Assembly: GCF_000725545.1 (NCBI RefSeq)
Contig: NZ_JNZP01000039.1
Span: 1-50,240 of the forward strand
Origin: Streptomyces exfoliatus
Lineage (GTDB): Bacteria; Actinomycetota; Actinomycetes; Streptomycetales; Streptomycetaceae
Reading direction: 5' to 3'
DNA: 50,240 nt
The notes below the pieces were generated by a model that saw only the letters and a program-made list of their open reading frames with translations, searched no databases and was not told the DNA's origin. A program made the translations under genes and the position numbers. This document shows, one piece after another, positions 35,579-42,949 of this stretch. The stretch's first letter is position 1. Every line of letters begins with the position of its first letter.

Positions 35579-36628
35579 TCAGCGGCGGTCGGGGTCCTCG
35601 TCCTCGTCATAGAACTCGGCTTCCTCCTGGTCCAGTTCGTCTTCCTCCTCGTCGGGTCCGTCTTCGTCGTCCTCGTACGCGTCGTCCTCGTACCCGTCGT
35701 CCACGGGTTCGGCGGCGTCGATGCCGTCGCCGTCCCCGTCCGCGTACTCCTGCTCCTCCTCGACGGCCTCGTCGTGCCCCACCACGACCTCGCCGTCCCT
35801 GATCTCCCCGCGCCACCCGTCCTCGGCCTCCCCGCCCCGCAGCATGAGGAACGCGCGATAGCGCTGGAGGTCCAGGCGGGCACGCCTGCCCGGGACGCGC
35901 CAGACGTTCCCCAGCTTCTCCAGCAGCCCCCGGGGGAAGTACTCCAGGACGAGGAGGACCCGGGTGAGGTCGTCGGCGAGCCGATGGAAGGTGACGACTC
36001 CGCGGACGGTGCCCTTCGCGCCTTCCGTGATCCAGGCCATGCGCTTGTCCGGGATCTGCTCGGTGATGTGCGCCCGCCAGGTGCGGGTCGCGCCGGCGAC
36101 CCGCACCGTCCAGTCGGTCGTCGTGTTGTCCTCCGTCGCGACGGCGACGACGCCCTTGGCGAAGACGCTGAACTCATGGAAGCGCGTCCACTGGTCATAA
36201 GCCTCGCGCACGGGAACGCCCACGTCGACTTCCTCGACGATCGCCACGCGCTTCCCTGCGTCATCGTCCGACCCGCGGCCCGCGCCTGCGACCCCGACGA
36301 CCTCGCGGGCCTTCTTCTTCACGGACGCCTTCACCGAGGCCTTCACAGAGTCCTCGGCCGCGTGGGCTCCGGCGGTCAGCGCGGCTGCCGCCGGCGTCTT
36401 GCCCTCTTCGAGCGCCCGCCTGCCCCGCTCCAAGCCCTTCGCGAGACTGCCTCGCCCGGATCCCGGCTCGGCCCACCCCGCCACGGTCTCGCCGAGGCGT
36501 TCTCCGAGCCGCCTCAGGGCGGCCTCGGCGCGTGCCGTCAGGTACAGGCGGAGCTCTTCCCTGAGCCGTTCGACCGCGGGGCTGTCCAGCACGTCGTTCT
36601 TGATCCTGCTCACGGCCGAGTCACCCAT
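35579..36628 (-). CDS. gvpZ: GvpZ: SRPBCC-domain gas vesicle protein with acidic tail
   Basis: A 349-residue protein. Residues 1-100 are helical and Lys/Arg/Ala-rich. Residues 115-265 form a START/SRPBCC ligand-binding fold (EEVDVGVPVREAYDQWTRFH, then WTVRVAGATRTWRAHITEQIP and RVLLVLEYFPRG). The last 65 residues are almost all Asp/Glu (EEEQEYADGDGDGIDAAEP onward), a long acidic tail ending PDRR. The gene matches the Streptomyces gvpZ position between gvpY and gvpJ. ATG 36628 overlaps the gvpY stop by eight bases. The role in vesicle biology is unknown; the acidic tail may bind the basic proteins of the cluster. Confidence 0.85.
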   Translation of the reverse strand: MGDSAVSRIKNDVLDSPAVERLREELRLYLTARAEAALRRLGERLGETVAGWAEPGSGRGSLAKGLERGRRALEEGKTPAAAALTAGAHAAEDSVKASVKASVKKKAREVVGVAGAGRGSDDDAGKRVAIVEEVDVGVPVREAYDQWTRFHEFSVFAKGVVAVATEDNTTTDWTVRVAGATRTWRAHITEQIPDKRMAWITEGAKGTVRGVVTFHRLADDLTRVLLVLEYFPRGLLEKLGNVWRVPGRRARLDLQRYRAFLMLRGGEAEDGWRGEIRDGEVVVGHDEAVEEEQEYADGDGDGIDAAEPVDDGYEDDAYEDDEDGPDEEEDELDQEEAEFYDEDEDPDRR

Positions 36629-37124
36629 CGTCGTCGTTCCCGCCCTTGCGCGTACGGGATCCCGACGACTTCCGGGGGGCGCTGGTCCTCTTGCGGGGCG
36701 TCTGCGAGGAGCGGGTGCCGCCCGAGGCCGAGGACCGTCCGCGGCCCGAGGACCGGCTCGTGCTCTTCCCGCCCTCCGAGGACGCCTCCGCCTCGCCGTC
36801 CGCGCCGTCGCCGTCGCCATCGGACGGGCCTGCGAGCGCCTTCGTCCGCTTCTGCAGCGACTCCGCCAGGTGTGCGGTCCGCTTGCCGAGGGCCTGGGCC
36901 GCCGCGTTCTTCGTGGCCTCGACGACATCCCGGCGGACCTGTTCACTCAGCGCCCCCGTCGCCGGCGACGCGGCGATCAGCCGGCCGATCCGCCGGGGGT
37001 CGAGGTCCAGCTTGCGACCGGCGAGGAACAGCCCGACCCCCATGGCCAGCCGGGCCTTCCGCGTCCTGCCCAACAGGTAGCCGCCGACCAGCGCGGCGGC
37101 CACGGTGGTGTTCTTCGGCGTCAC
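36621..37124 (-). CDS. gvpY: GvpY: membrane-proximal gas vesicle protein
   Basis: A 167-residue protein with a hydrophobic N-terminus (AAALVGGYLLGRTRKARLAMGV... about residues 8-40), a helical middle (LSEQVRRDVVEATKNAAAQA) and a C-terminal low-complexity basic region with repeated Ser-Arg/Lys (SGRGRSSASGG, then RKRTSAPRKSSGSRT). Streptomyces gvpY genes encode such proteins, sometimes mis-annotated as DNA primase. GTG 37124 has GGGGAGG upstream. Its start overlaps the stop of the 15-codon frame at 37121-37168. Confidence 0.85.
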   Translation of the reverse strand: MTPKNTTVAAALVGGYLLGRTRKARLAMGVGLFLAGRKLDLDPRRIGRLIAASPATGALSEQVRRDVVEATKNAAAQALGKRTAHLAESLQKRTKALAGPSDGDGDGADGEAEASSEGGKSTSRSSGRGRSSASGGTRSSQTPRKRTSAPRKSSGSRTRKGGNDDDG

Positions 37125-37168
37125 CGGCGCACCTCCCCCTGCCGTGCCCGTTCCCTGCGTGTCGACAT
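37121..37168 (-). CDS. 15-codon mini-frame bridging gvpG and gvpY
   Basis: ATG 37168 overlaps the gvpG stop as TGATG, and its own TGA overlaps the gvpY GTG as GTGA. The peptide MSTRRERARQGEVRR is Arg-rich. Because both ends are exact overlap junctions, ribosomes finishing gvpG could re-initiate here and be delivered to gvpY. It may be chance, but the arrangement matches a translational-coupling device. Confidence 0.4.
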   Translation of the reverse strand: MSTRRERARQGEVRR

Positions 37169-37422
37169 CAACCGCTCTCCGTCCTCCCTCGGTACGCCTC
37201 GATCTCGTCGAGGCGGTCCAGGAGCTCGTCCTCCAGCCGGTCGAACTCCTCGGGTTCCAACCGGCCGCTTTCCAGGTCGTTCACCAGCGCCGCGAGCCGC
37301 GCCCTGACGGGTTCCGGGTCGTAGTACTCCCGCTCCGCGGCCTCCAGCACCTGGTCGACCACCCATGCCGTGCCGCGCAGCGGGGCGAGGGGCAGCGTCA
37401 GGATTCCGCTCAGCAGACCCAT
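37168..37422 (-). CDS. gvpG: Gas vesicle protein GvpG
   Basis: An 84-residue GvpG-family protein: MGLLSGILTLPLAPLRGTAW, then VVDQVLEAAEREYYDPEPVR and an acidic helix ending DRLDEIEAYRGR. GvpG is a small accessory protein needed for assembly. ATG 37422 follows GAAGGAGG. It lies 50 bp after gvpF. Confidence 0.92.
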   Translation of the reverse strand: MGLLSGILTLPLAPLRGTAWVVDQVLEAAEREYYDPEPVRARLAALVNDLESGRLEPEEFDRLEDELLDRLDEIEAYRGRTESG

Positions 37423-37471
37423 CGGCCCGCCTCCTTCGCCCCGCCGTCACACCCGCGTGCCGCGCAGCGGG

Positions 37472-38185
37472 TCATACGAAGCTGTACGGCGGGAGCGGGC
37501 CGGTCAGCGTGAAGGTGCACGCGTCGCCTCCGCGTTCCGCCTCCTTCCGCACCGCTCCGACGAACTCGTCCGTGGACCCGGCGGCGACGAGGAAGGACAC
37601 GTTGAGGAAGTGGCCGGTCCCCGGCTCGGACCGGGCGACGCGGGTGGCGACGGGCAGTAGCCGCCGCAGGGTGTCCTCGGCCTGTTCCGCGTTGTGGCCG
37701 GCCACCTCACGGGCCACGAGTTCGCCCAGGGCGACCCGGTCCTCCTGCGCACCGGCGCCCGACCGCGTCCGCTCGTTGAGCTCCCGGATCTCCTGCGACT
37801 CCGCCACGATCTCGCGCAGCAGGTCCTGCTCGTCCCTGGACGCCTTGAGGTGGAACTCCAGGTGGCCGTCCAGCTCGGTCAGCCGCGCGCGGTAGGCGTC
37901 ACCGTCGTGCTCCAGGACCTCGGCCACCCTGCCGTCGTCCGGGCCGAGCAGCCCGAACCGCATCGGGAGGGTCGCCCCGTCCGCCATAAGGGACTCCACC
38001 ACTGCCTCGTGGGCCAGCACGTCGCGCCGCTTGGCCCGGAGCCCTTCCTCGGCGTCGCTCACGACCGCGGCGAGGTCCCCCGCGGAGACCGTCCGCAGCG
38101 CGGCCGGCGGTTCACCGACTCCCTGGAGGCCTTCCAGGGACGTCGGGTGATCGGCCGAGACGATCGCGTAGACATAGGTCGGCAC
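37472..38185 (-). CDS. gvpF: Gas vesicle protein GvpF
   Basis: A 237-residue GvpF/L-family protein: VPTYVYAIVSADHPTSLEGL, LAAVVSDAEEGLRAKRRDVL, then ATLPMRFGLLGPDD and TGPLPPYSFV at the end. GTG 38185 follows GGGAGGAG and lies three bases from the gvpA stop, so both are translated together. GvpF contacts GvpA directly and is thought to be the nucleation factor. It is more compact than GvpL in this cluster and lacks the Arg/Gln-rich loop. Confidence 0.93.
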   Translation of the reverse strand: MPTYVYAIVSADHPTSLEGLQGVGEPPAALRTVSAGDLAAVVSDAEEGLRAKRRDVLAHEAVVESLMADGATLPMRFGLLGPDDGRVAEVLEHDGDAYRARLTELDGHLEFHLKASRDEQDLLREIVAESQEIRELNERTRSGAGAQEDRVALGELVAREVAGHNAEQAEDTLRRLLPVATRVARSEPGTGHFLNVSFLVAAGSTDEFVGAVRKEAERGGDACTFTLTGPLPPYSFV

Positions 38186-38187
38186 TT

Positions 38188-38625
38188 CTACTCCTCCCGC
38201 CGGGCGGCAGACGTCCGGCCGGAGGCGGACTTGCGCGCCGGCCGCTTCCTCGGTTCCTCCTCGGACTCCTCCCGCTTGCCCTGGAGGGAATCCGTGATCG
38301 CCTCGACGGCGCCGCTCAGCGCGCCCTTCGACTTGCCCTTCGCGCCGTTCTCCGTCACCTCGCCCACGATGTCCGTGAGCTGGGTCGGGGCCTTGCGCCC
38401 GGACTCCAGGTCGAGCCGGTTGCACGCCTCCGCGAAGCGGAGATAGGTGTCCACGCTCGCGACGACCACACGCACGTCGATCTTGAGGATCTCGATCCCC
38501 ACGAGGGAGACGCGCACGAACGCGTCGATCACGAGCCCTCGGTCGAGGATGAGCTCCAGCACGTCGTAGAGATTGCCCGAGCCGCTTCCGCTGCTCGTCG
38601 TACTGCTCTGTTGGACGAGTGTCAC
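38188..38625 (-). CDS. gvpA: Major gas vesicle shell protein GvpA (extended)
   Basis: A 145-residue structural protein. Residues 15-75 are the GvpA fold ([20 protein letters not shown], then [20 protein letters not shown]): a helix, a beta hairpin and a second helix that polymerise into the gas-permeable shell. Canonical GvpA is about 70 residues; here a hydrophilic tail of about 65 residues rich in Lys, Glu and Arg ([18 protein letters not shown]) follows, as is common in streptomycetes. GTG 38625 follows GGAAGGAG at eight-base spacing. Confidence 0.94.
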   Translation of the reverse strand: MTLVQQSSTTSSGSGSGNLYDVLELILDRGLVIDAFVRVSLVGIEILKIDVRVVVASVDTYLRFAEACNRLDLESGRKAPTQLTDIVGEVTENGAKGKSKGALSGAVEAITDSLQGKREESEEEPRKRPARKSASGRTSAARREE

Positions 38626-38704
38626 GCTGATACTCCTTCCGGTTCGGCGTCCGTCGACGCCAGGGGGCAACGTCGTTGCCAGGAGAGGGCAGTCTCCGCC
38701 GTCG

Positions 38705-39001
38705 TCAGCGGCGGTCGATCTGGCCGCGTGCGTAGCGGCGGATGCGTTCGTACGCGACCAGCCGGCCCTCGTGGTCGAGAGCGACGTGGTACGAGGCCAT
38801 CACGCTCATCGTGTCCGGGATCTTCGCCAGTTCGACGACCTCCACGTCGGCCGACCAGCCGTCCTCCGTCGCCCGCACGGACGACACGGCCCCCGGGTCG
38901 CACCGCAGCAGTTCCGCCAGCTGCGTGGACGCACGGCGCATCGCCGTCGCCAGGTCGATCGTTCCGGTCTTCCTGTCCTGCTCTCCATCGGTCGTGCTCA
39001 T
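38705..39001 (-). CDS. gvpO: Gas vesicle protein GvpO
   Basis: A 98-residue GvpO-family protein: [20 protein letters not shown], then [20 protein letters not shown] and [20 protein letters not shown], ending [11 protein letters not shown]. GvpO heads the cluster and is needed for vesicle formation. The start follows a weak GGCGGG. The 290 bp upstream, shared with the divergent gene at 39296, must hold the cluster promoter. Streptomyces gvp clusters are typically stress-sigma-factor dependent; I could not pick out an unambiguous -10/-35 pair. Confidence 0.92.
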   Translation of the reverse strand: MSTTDGEQDRKTGTIDLATAMRRASTQLAELLRCDPGAVSSVRATEDGWSADVEVVELAKIPDTMSVMASYHVALDHEGRLVAYERIRRYARGQIDRR

Positions 39002-39295
39002 AGTCCCGCCTGTCACACATGGAAGTCCGGCCGGGAAAGGCCCGGCCTCGGTCCGTGGTTGGTGACCGCGTGCCCGTCGCCCGACGTTGTATGCGCGAAA
39101 GACACGAATCATCCCGAACACGCGTTCTTGGGCCGCCGAACGCGGTGCCCGGACCTCGACGCGACGCCCTGCCCCGCCCTGATGCCCGGCCCCGCCACGA
39201 GAGTTGGCCGTGTGGGCCGGGGGATCCCGGGCACCCGGGCGAGGAAGGCCGGTCCGATCGGTCCGGCCCGGATGACCGTTGTAAAGGAGAGGCAG

Positions 39296-39568
39296 ATGAC
39301 GACGCCGTACGGCAACCAGCCCACCGGACAGCACTCCCACGGCGCGCCGGCGAGAGCCTCGGCCGGCAATGTCATGAGCATCACCGCCATCGTGATGGGC
39401 GTGGTCGCGCTCCTGTTCCTGCCCATCGTCTTCGGCGTGATCGGCCTGGCGCTCGCCGTCATCGCCAAGGCCGTCAGAAAGGAACGGCTCGCCGTGCCCG
39501 CCATCGTGGTGGCGGCGGTGGGCCTCGTCGGCGGCATGATCCTCGGTGTCATGGTCGCCGGATCCTGA
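39296..39568 (+). CDS. Small DUF4190-like membrane protein
   Basis: A 90-residue protein: a Gly/Gln/His-rich cytoplasmic N-terminus (MTTPYGNQPTGQHSHG), then two membrane helices (NVMSITAIVMGVVALLFLPI and AIVVAAVGLVGGMILGVMV) joined by a basic loop (KAVRKERLA). This is the DUF4190-type arrangement. ATG 39296 follows AAGGAGA. It diverges from gvpO across a shared 294-bp region, so the two may be co-regulated. Function unknown. Confidence 0.82.
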   Translation: MTTPYGNQPTGQHSHGAPARASAGNVMSITAIVMGVVALLFLPIVFGVIGLALAVIAKAVRKERLAVPAIVVAAVGLVGGMILGVMVAGS

Positions 39569-39683
39569 CCCCGTTCCACCGGCGTACCCGGCGACGGCCC
39601 CGCGCCCCGGACGGCGGGCCGGCTCCATCTCCGCGTCGGCGAACTTGCCCTGCAGAGCCGGTTGCATTGCGGTTCGCGGCACG

Positions 39684-40472
39684 ATGGTCGCCATGAACAG
39701 AGTCGTCGAAGCGATCAAGGATAACCCCGAGGTCTTCGCCGCGGTGGTGGCATTCATCGGGATCGGTGGGGGCATTCTCGGCAACTTCATCGGTGCGCGG
39801 ATCCAGCTGCGAGGCGGCCGTGCTCAAGCGGACGCCGCTCGGGATGCCGCTCGCATCACGGCAGAGGCACAACGGCTGGCGGCCCTGCGTGACGACCGCA
39901 GGCGCGAGATAGCCCAGTTCGTACAGAAAGCGCGAGAGACGGTGTCCTATGCGGAGACGTTGTACCAGCAGGAGGACCACGAGGGGGCTCACCAGGCGGC
40001 TGTCCGGACCGCGCACATGGAGCTGTCACGGAAGCAGGCGGAGCTTGAACTGATCGCCCCAGCCGACTTGGTGGCGCTGGCTCACCAAGTCGTCACAGCG
40101 GTGGAGAAGCGCATGGACCTCGCAGACGACCGCGCGCCAGCAGAGCGCGTTCGCCACAGGTTGGAGGCCATCCCCGTGATGTCACCAGAGCACGTCTGGG
40201 CGCAGCAAGCGCTCCGCGCACTGGATGACGCACGTGTCGCCAACCTCGCCCGCGACAAGAACGGATACGTGGCGTTCAGATCGGCGGCCCGTACGGCGCT
40301 GGAGGAGCTGCCTCACATGAGTGACGACGAAAGGCGCCTCTTGCTCGACGACACGTACCGGTTTCACCTGCGCGAACGGCGGCGGGACCAGGAAGAGAGC
40401 CTCAACGCCGCTCTTGGCGAGCTGGTGACGGCGGCACGCCGACTGCTGAAGTCCGAAGATGCCGATCAGTGA
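39684..40472 (+). CDS. Membrane-anchored coiled-coil hypothetical protein
   Basis: A 262-residue protein with an N-terminal membrane anchor (FAAVVAFIGIGGGILGNFIG, about residues 17-40) followed by a long Ala/Arg/Glu-rich helical region (RAQADAARDAARITAEAQRL and RREIAQFVQKARETVSYAET) that looks coiled-coil, then helices ending DEERRLLLDDTYRFHLRERR. Such one-helix-plus-cytoplasmic-coil proteins are frequent Streptomyces hypotheticals. There is no ribosome site; ATG 39684 and ATG 39693 are both possible. IS5 debris follows. Confidence 0.75.
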   Translation: MVAMNRVVEAIKDNPEVFAAVVAFIGIGGGILGNFIGARIQLRGGRAQADAARDAARITAEAQRLAALRDDRRREIAQFVQKARETVSYAETLYQQEDHEGAHQAAVRTAHMELSRKQAELELIAPADLVALAHQVVTAVEKRMDLADDRAPAERVRHRLEAIPVMSPEHVWAQQALRALDDARVANLARDKNGYVAFRSAARTALEELPHMSDDERRLLLDDTYRFHLRERRRDQEESLNAALGELVTAARRLLKSEDADQ

Positions 40473-40504
40473 TGATCCGATGAAACACCCCAGGGCCTGT
40501 GAAC

Positions 40505-40682
40505 AAGCCGCGTCTGCACAGGTAGGTGCGGCTCTTCCGCGCGTCGTATGCCCTGTCGGCGCGAACAGTGTACGGGCGCTTGCGTGGGCGCCCCGGACCC
40601 AGGTGAAGCACCCGGATGTTCTCCAGGGCCGATTCCAACCCGGAGGAGTCACCACGCTGACCGGCAGTGATCGCGATGGACA
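40505..40682 (-). pseudogene. IS5-family transposase remnant
   Basis: The minus strand reads GQRGDSSGLESALENIRVLH, then RPRKRPYTVRADRAYDARKS and RTYLCRRG, the segment of IS5-group transposases (DDE) with the conserved AD-AYD-R---YLRRRG motif. Start, first Asp and C-terminus are missing. Confidence 0.82.
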
Positions 40683-40802
40683 TGGGGCTTCTGGCCTTGC
40701 TTGATCGTGCGGTGCACCGGCCGGGTAGGTGGCGCTGCACCCCGAACAGGTGTGAGGCGGACGTGAGGCCCTGCCGAGCCGTGCGGCAGGGCCTCACCGT
40801 TC

Positions 40803-41114
40803 TCAGCGCAGGATCTCGAGCCGCACCCGCTCGTCCGGCATCGCGATGTCCCAGAAGCGGGCGATGCCGCGCGCGTTGCGGTAGACGTCTGTAACGCCGG
40901 TGATGGCCATGTCGCGGGAGGCCGCTCCCTTCGTCCCCAGCGACTGCATCGTCAGGGAACCCTGCTCGACCTCCATCGTGATCAGGCACTGCGAGGTCAG
41001 CTCCTCGCCCTTCAGGCGAATGACCTGGCAGTGTCCGCCCCCGCGTCCGACGCTCCGACCGTCCTTGACGGCGGCGCCGGAGTACACGTCCATGTCGCCC
41101 GGGCTCGGCCCCAC
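40803..41114 (-). pseudogene. Allene-oxide-cyclase-like barrel protein, N-terminus lost
   Basis: The frame encodes GDMDVYSGAAVKDGRSVGRG, then GHCQVIRLKGEELTSQCLI, GSLTMQSLGTKGAASRDMAI and VYRNARGIARFWDIAMPDER, the strands of the allene-oxide-cyclase/dirigent-like beta-barrel common in actinomycete secreted proteins. The signal peptide and first strand are in another frame upstream of 41114 (TAADLGPWG), so a frameshift near 41110 separates them. Without the shift it would be a normal secreted barrel protein of about 140 residues. Confidence 0.7.
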
Positions 41115-41225
41115 GGGCCGAGATCGGCAGCCGTGTATGGATCGTGCGGCCGCCGCTCAGGATCCCGGGGATCGTGTAGCGCATCCCATACGGCGACGCG
41201 GCTTCCAGTCCCGTCCCGGTGCTCA

Positions 41226-41298
41226 GACGAGCGCCTGCCCGACTGGCTCGACGCCGTCCGGCAGGACGACCTGCCCAGCCTCCACACCCTGGCTACCA
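41226..41298 (+). pseudogene. Possible ISL3 transposase scrap
   Basis: DERLPDWLDAVRQDDLPSLH resembles the helix before the ISL3 C-terminal domain (LP-WL--V---DLP-L--(F/L)A). Only 24 residues are recognisable, so this is tentative. Confidence 0.35.
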
Positions 41299-41499
41299 GT
41301 CGAGGAAAGGGTTCGCCACTACTTGAGTCTGGCGCACAGGGACGGCCTGGGCCCGCCCAACCGGGGGCGCTGTCGGGTGTCAGCAGCCGAACGGCCCCTG
41401 GTCTCGGCCATCAAGGCGGCGCCAGGGGCCCGTGCGGTGGTGCTAGGAGTCCCTAGACCGGCTGCGACCAGCAGCAGGATGCTGGCGAGGGAGGCACTC

Positions 41500-41870
41500 A
41501 TGAGAGGCGAGGTTTCCCCGCATGTCGGTGATGACGGCCGATCCGCTCGGGGTCGATGTCGCTGCGGGTGGTGAGGTAAAAACGGCGGCGCGGATGTCCT
41601 CGGCGCGCTGGAAGGGGTCCTCCAGCCCGCGAGGAAGCCCTTCGCCCTCGCCCTGGTAAGCGGCGTCGAACACGCGGGCGGCGATTCCTTCGCGGGACAG
41701 TCGCTCGGCGTAGATCGAGGCAGTCTGCTCCTTCACCCCGCACCACGGATGGCCGATCACGACGGCCGCCAGACGCTCGCCGGAGTAGCCGTCCGGCACG
41801 AAGAGGATGCCCGCAGGCCCCGGCTGGGAAAGCTGCCACGAATCTTCATGTGAACAGGACTTCCTCTTCG
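41500..41870 (-). pseudogene. Alpha/beta hydrolase (dienelactone-hydrolase-like) fragment
   Basis: The minus strand reads AAVVIGHPWCGVKEQTASIY, AERLSREGIAARVFDAAYQG and GLPRGLEDPFQRAEDIRAAV, the opening of a YcjY-type hydrolase, then after a shift at about 41570 FYLTTRSDIDPERIG. The nucleophile motif that should follow (G-C-A-S-G) is absent, replaced by unrelated sequence. A frameshifted and truncated gene. Confidence 0.75.
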
Positions 41871-42205
41871 GCGCGGTGACCGGCGCGCTTGCCGCGCCGA
41901 CGGACTCGGGAGCGGAATGCTGTCGCAACCGACAACGCCATGCGAGGCCGACTCGCCCCGGGAGAGGCTCCAGCCTCACGCCGCCGCATACCGTCACCAT
42001 CAGCAGCTTTTCCTGCGCGGGATGCGGCAACAAGGGAGAGCTCTCCCTGTCTCTCCGGTTGCGCACCCGCGCGCTGCACAGAGGGCACGGGTGCTCCTTG
42101 CATCCGGATGCGACTGTGCACGACCCGTCCAGTGGCGTGCGGAAGGGGCGAATCCAGTCAGACCTGGTGCAGGGCCTCCATGTCTTCACCGACCCCCCGC
42201 GAGGA
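41871..42205. other. Stretch without a supported gene before MarR gene
   Basis: About 335 bases. The minus strand contains HPCPLCSARVRNRRDR in a frame without a start, possibly a zinc-binding scrap. Otherwise nothing is recognised. Confidence 0.35.
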
Positions 42206-42661
42206 TCAGGCCCGGCGAGCCGATTCGGCCACGCGGTCGAGTAGGGCACGCAGCTGGGCCGCCTCCGGCGTGCTGAGCTCGCCGCTGATCTGCCGCTCGA
42301 TGCCGGCGATCGCCTCATCGGCCGCACGCAGCGCCGTCCGTCCGGCATCGGTGAGGTGCAGCTCTTGCACGTGCCCATGGCGGGGGTGCGCGCGACGTTC
42401 CAGCTGCTCGCGCTTCTCCAGCCGCGCCACCAGCGAGGCCACGGCCTGGGGGGTCACGTTGAGGCGGCGGGCCAGTTCGGCGCCGGTCAGCCCCGGCTCG
42501 GCGTGCACCGTCATCAGCAGCGTGTAGTGCGCGGCCATCATGCCCAGGGGCCGCAGCCGCTGCTCCTTCAGTGCCTGTACCGCCAGTTCCGCGCGGCGCA
42601 GCGCCCAGACCAGTCGGTCCAGCGCGTCGGCCCCGACGGGCTCCTCATCGTCTCCAGCCAT
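42206..42661 (-). CDS. MarR-family transcriptional regulator
   Basis: A 151-residue winged-helix dimeric repressor. The recognition region is LTGAELARRLNVTPQAVASL, then VARLEKREQLERRAHPRHGH with the wing residues and QELHLTDAGRTAL; flanking helices (residues 1-45 and 115-150) form the dimer interface. It diverges from the aldehyde dehydrogenase gene. The palindrome TATCAAGCGCTTGATA 26 bp from its start is its probable operator, giving autoregulation and control of the dehydrogenase/exporter pair. Ligand unknown; phenolic or aldehyde compounds are typical for the family. Confidence 0.88.
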   Translation of the reverse strand: MAGDDEEPVGADALDRLVWALRRAELAVQALKEQRLRPLGMMAAHYTLLMTVHAEPGLTGAELARRLNVTPQAVASLVARLEKREQLERRAHPRHGHVQELHLTDAGRTALRAADEAIAGIERQISGELSTPEAAQLRALLDRVAESARRA

Positions 42662-42683
42662 GCGAGAAGGATACGACAGCTCA

Positions 42684-42703
42684 TTGATATCAAGCGCTTG
42701 ATA
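42684..42703. promoter_or_regulatory. MarR operator: overlapping perfect palindromes
   Basis: TTGATATCAA (42684-42693) overlaps the 16-bp palindrome TATCAAGCGCTTGATA (42688-42703). A further TTGATA half-site at 42717-42722 is followed by CT. The AT-rich dyads stand out against the GC-rich background. Confidence 0.8.
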
Positions 42704-42949
42704 GTAGCCAATGTGGTTGATACTCTGAGGGTGCCGCGGAGCCGGGCGAATCGTGAGCTCGCCGGAAATCCCGCAGCTCAGGCCGATGTCACCGGGGCTT
42801 CCCGTGGCGCCGTCGGCACCCAGTGAAGTCCTTCCTTCCGACGCGCATCCGCCACCACCATGCGGCTCATCGCGTCGATCACCGCGTCCGCCCCCCTGGC
42901 CCTCAGGGGCTGATCGCACCGGCGTGCGCACGAGAGCAGGAGAAACCCC

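Noticed and set aside
39002..39295. A specific stress-sigma promoter for the gvp cluster
   Set aside because: Several weak candidates exist, but none has a convincing -35/-10 pair at proper spacing, so no promoter was annotated.
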